From Cristatella mucedo (Eukaryota; Bryozoa; Phylactolaemata; Cristatellidae), in assembly GCA_009760855.2 (NCBI GenBank), contig WPIO01000504.1:1-34730 (forward strand): a stretch of 34,730 nt of DNA, given 5' to 3'. Below, piece after piece: positions 33,601 through 34,730 of this stretch. A model generated the notes under the pieces. It did not search any database and was not told the DNA's origin. It saw only the letters and a program-made list of their open reading frames with translations. The first letter of the stretch is position 1. Each line of letters begins with the position of its first letter. The position numbers and the translations under genes were made by a program.

Positions 33601-34730
33601 CTTTATATTCAGCGATCTTCTGCAAACTCATTCGAAATGTGTTTTTCAAGTGCGATTGACTTATGCAAAGCTGAGCACTCTGCTCCCAGCTCCTGCACGC
33701 TTCGACGGGTGGATTTAAAGTATCTAGATATTGGGCAATCTCCTGCGATCTCATGCAAAATTGGTTATTCAAGTGAGAATGGCCTAATGCAAGGCTCCAC
33801 AATCTGCAGCAAGTTATCACAAGATATAACGAGCAGTTGTGGTGTCTTTACATTCCGCGATCTTCTGCAAACTCATACAAAATGTGTTTTTTCAGTACGA
33901 TTGCCCTAAGCAAGGCGCAGCACTCTGCTGCCAGCTCATGCAAGCTTCGACGGGTGGATTTAAAGTCTCTAGATATTATGCGATCTTCTGTAAACTCACG
34001 CAAAAAGAGTTATTCAAGGGTGAATGGCTTAATGCAAGGCACTCCACTCTGCAGCAAGTTATCACACGGAATGAGGTGCAGTATCGAGATATCTTTATGT
34101 TCCGCGATATGCTGCAAAATCAAGCAAAGTTCGTTTTTCAAGCGTGACTGCCCACACCATGGTGCAGCACTCTGCTGCTAGCTCCTGCATGCTTCGACGG
34201 TTCGATTTAAAGTAGCTAGATATTGTGCGATCTGCCGTGAACTCATGCAAAATAACCTATTCAAGTGTGAATGGCTTAATGCAAAGCACAGCACTCTTCC
34301 GCAAGTTATCACAAGCGATGAGGATGAGAATCGAGGTGTGTTTATGTTCGGCGATCTGCTGAAAAATCAAGCAAAATTCGTTCTTCAAGTTCGATTGCCT
34401 AAAGCAAAGCTGAGCACTCTGCTCCCAGCTCCTGCACCCTTCGACGGGTGGATTTCAAGTATCTAGATATTGGGCAATCTCCTGCTATCTCATGCAAAAT
34501 TGGTTATTCAAGTGAGAATGGCTTAATGCAAGGCACTACACTCCTCATCAAGTTATTACACGCCATATCGAGCAGTATTGAGGTGTCTTTACATTCTGCG
34601 ATCTACTGCAAACTCATTCGAAAAGTGTTTTTTAAGGACGATTGCCCTAAGGAAGGCGCAGCACTCTGCTGCCAGCTCATGCAAGCTTCGACGGGTGGAT
34701 TTAAAGTCTCCAGATATTGTGCGATCTGCT
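33601..34730 (+). repeat. ~740-bp three-monomer repeat in the divergent right end
   Basis: Rare variants recur about three monomers apart: GCAAAGCTGAGCACTCTGCT at 33665 and 34404 (739 bp), TGGGCAATCTCCTGC followed by TCATGCAAAATTGG at 33751 and 34490 (739 bp), and GGCGCAGCACTCTGCTGCC at 33914 and 34655 (741 bp). These monomers share CTTCGACGGGTGGATTT in place of the usual CTTGACGGGTTGATTT. The two copies differ from each other more than those of the large central blocks do. The repeat runs off the end of the window. Confidence 0.8.

Larger units (their letters stand above)
1..34730 (+). repeat. Tandem satellite array, ~247-bp monomer
   Basis: The same unit recurs from end to end, always in one orientation. 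Landmarks such as GATTTAAAGTATCTAGATA, CTCTGCAGCAAG and TAACGAGCAGTATCGA return every ~247 bases; one register is met at 8302, 8549 and 8796, and again at 13025 and 13272. At this spacing the window holds about 140 monomers. I found no inverted monomer and no unique interruption. Monomers are clearly diverged from each other, but certain sets thousands of bases apart are near-identical, which is the pattern of higher-order satellite evolution. Long homogeneous arrays like this are typical of eukaryotic heterochromatin; that assignment is inference. Open frames within it are by-products: 247 bp changes frame at each step and most monomers end a forward frame with the TGA in GGTTGATTTAAAG. Confidence 0.97.

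Noticed and set aside
33700-33720. CENP-B box-like CTTCGACGGGTGG
   Set aside because: TTCG and CGGG overlap instead of being separated by the required spacing, so the core pattern is not met.
1-34730. CRISPR array
   Set aside because: The repeats are ~247 bp and contiguous, with no short repeat/unique spacer alternation and no cas genes.

Overview
The whole 34.7-kb window is one tandem repeat array. I see no gene, RNA gene, transposon, CRISPR array or unique-sequence island in it. The unit is a head-to-tail monomer of about 247 bp (about 140 copies, all in one orientation). This points to eukaryotic nuclear satellite DNA, such as a centromeric, pericentromeric, subtelomeric or sex-chromosome array. 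I do not recognise the family and cannot name the host. Because 247 is not a multiple of 3, every monomer step changes reading frame. The many 60-200 codon open frames on both strands are the same few windows of the monomer seen again and again, not proteins.

The monomer is hierarchical. It is a dimer of two related half-units, A (about 124 bp) and B (about 123 bp). Both open with GCGATCTGCTG and carry ATTCAAGTG about 34 bp in. Each half also looks like two diverged quarters of about 62 bp. Above the monomer level there are several higher-order repeats (HORs) and displaced block duplications: a tandem repeat of about 4.47 kb (18 monomers) from ~4.08 to ~14.02 kb; a 4.5-kb block at 15.82-20.37 kb repeated at 24.40-28.92 kb; a ~2-kb block at 10.45-12.40 kb repeated at 20.33-22.74 kb; a 1,224-bp five-monomer repeat at ~29.95-32.07 kb; and a ~740-bp three-monomer repeat at the right end.

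Layout: 1-2740, insertion-rich low-quality copy of the same satellite; 2741-4080, clean mosaic monomers; 4081-14015, the 4.47-kb HOR (copy 1 damaged, with an N at 5433); 14016-15821, mosaic; 15822-20374, large block copy 1; 20330-22735, second copy of the 10.45-kb block; 22736-24400, mosaic with a truncated monomer; 24401-28916, large block copy 2; 28917-29945, third copy of a sub-block; 29946-32068, five-monomer HOR; 32069-34730, progressively divergent monomers that look like an array edge.

The biology here lies in how the array evolved: half-unit recombination, short deletions between direct repeats, and unequal exchange. No encoded system is visible. The left end and ~3.47-6.2 kb also carry signs of unpolished long-read assembly, so structural claims there are less safe.
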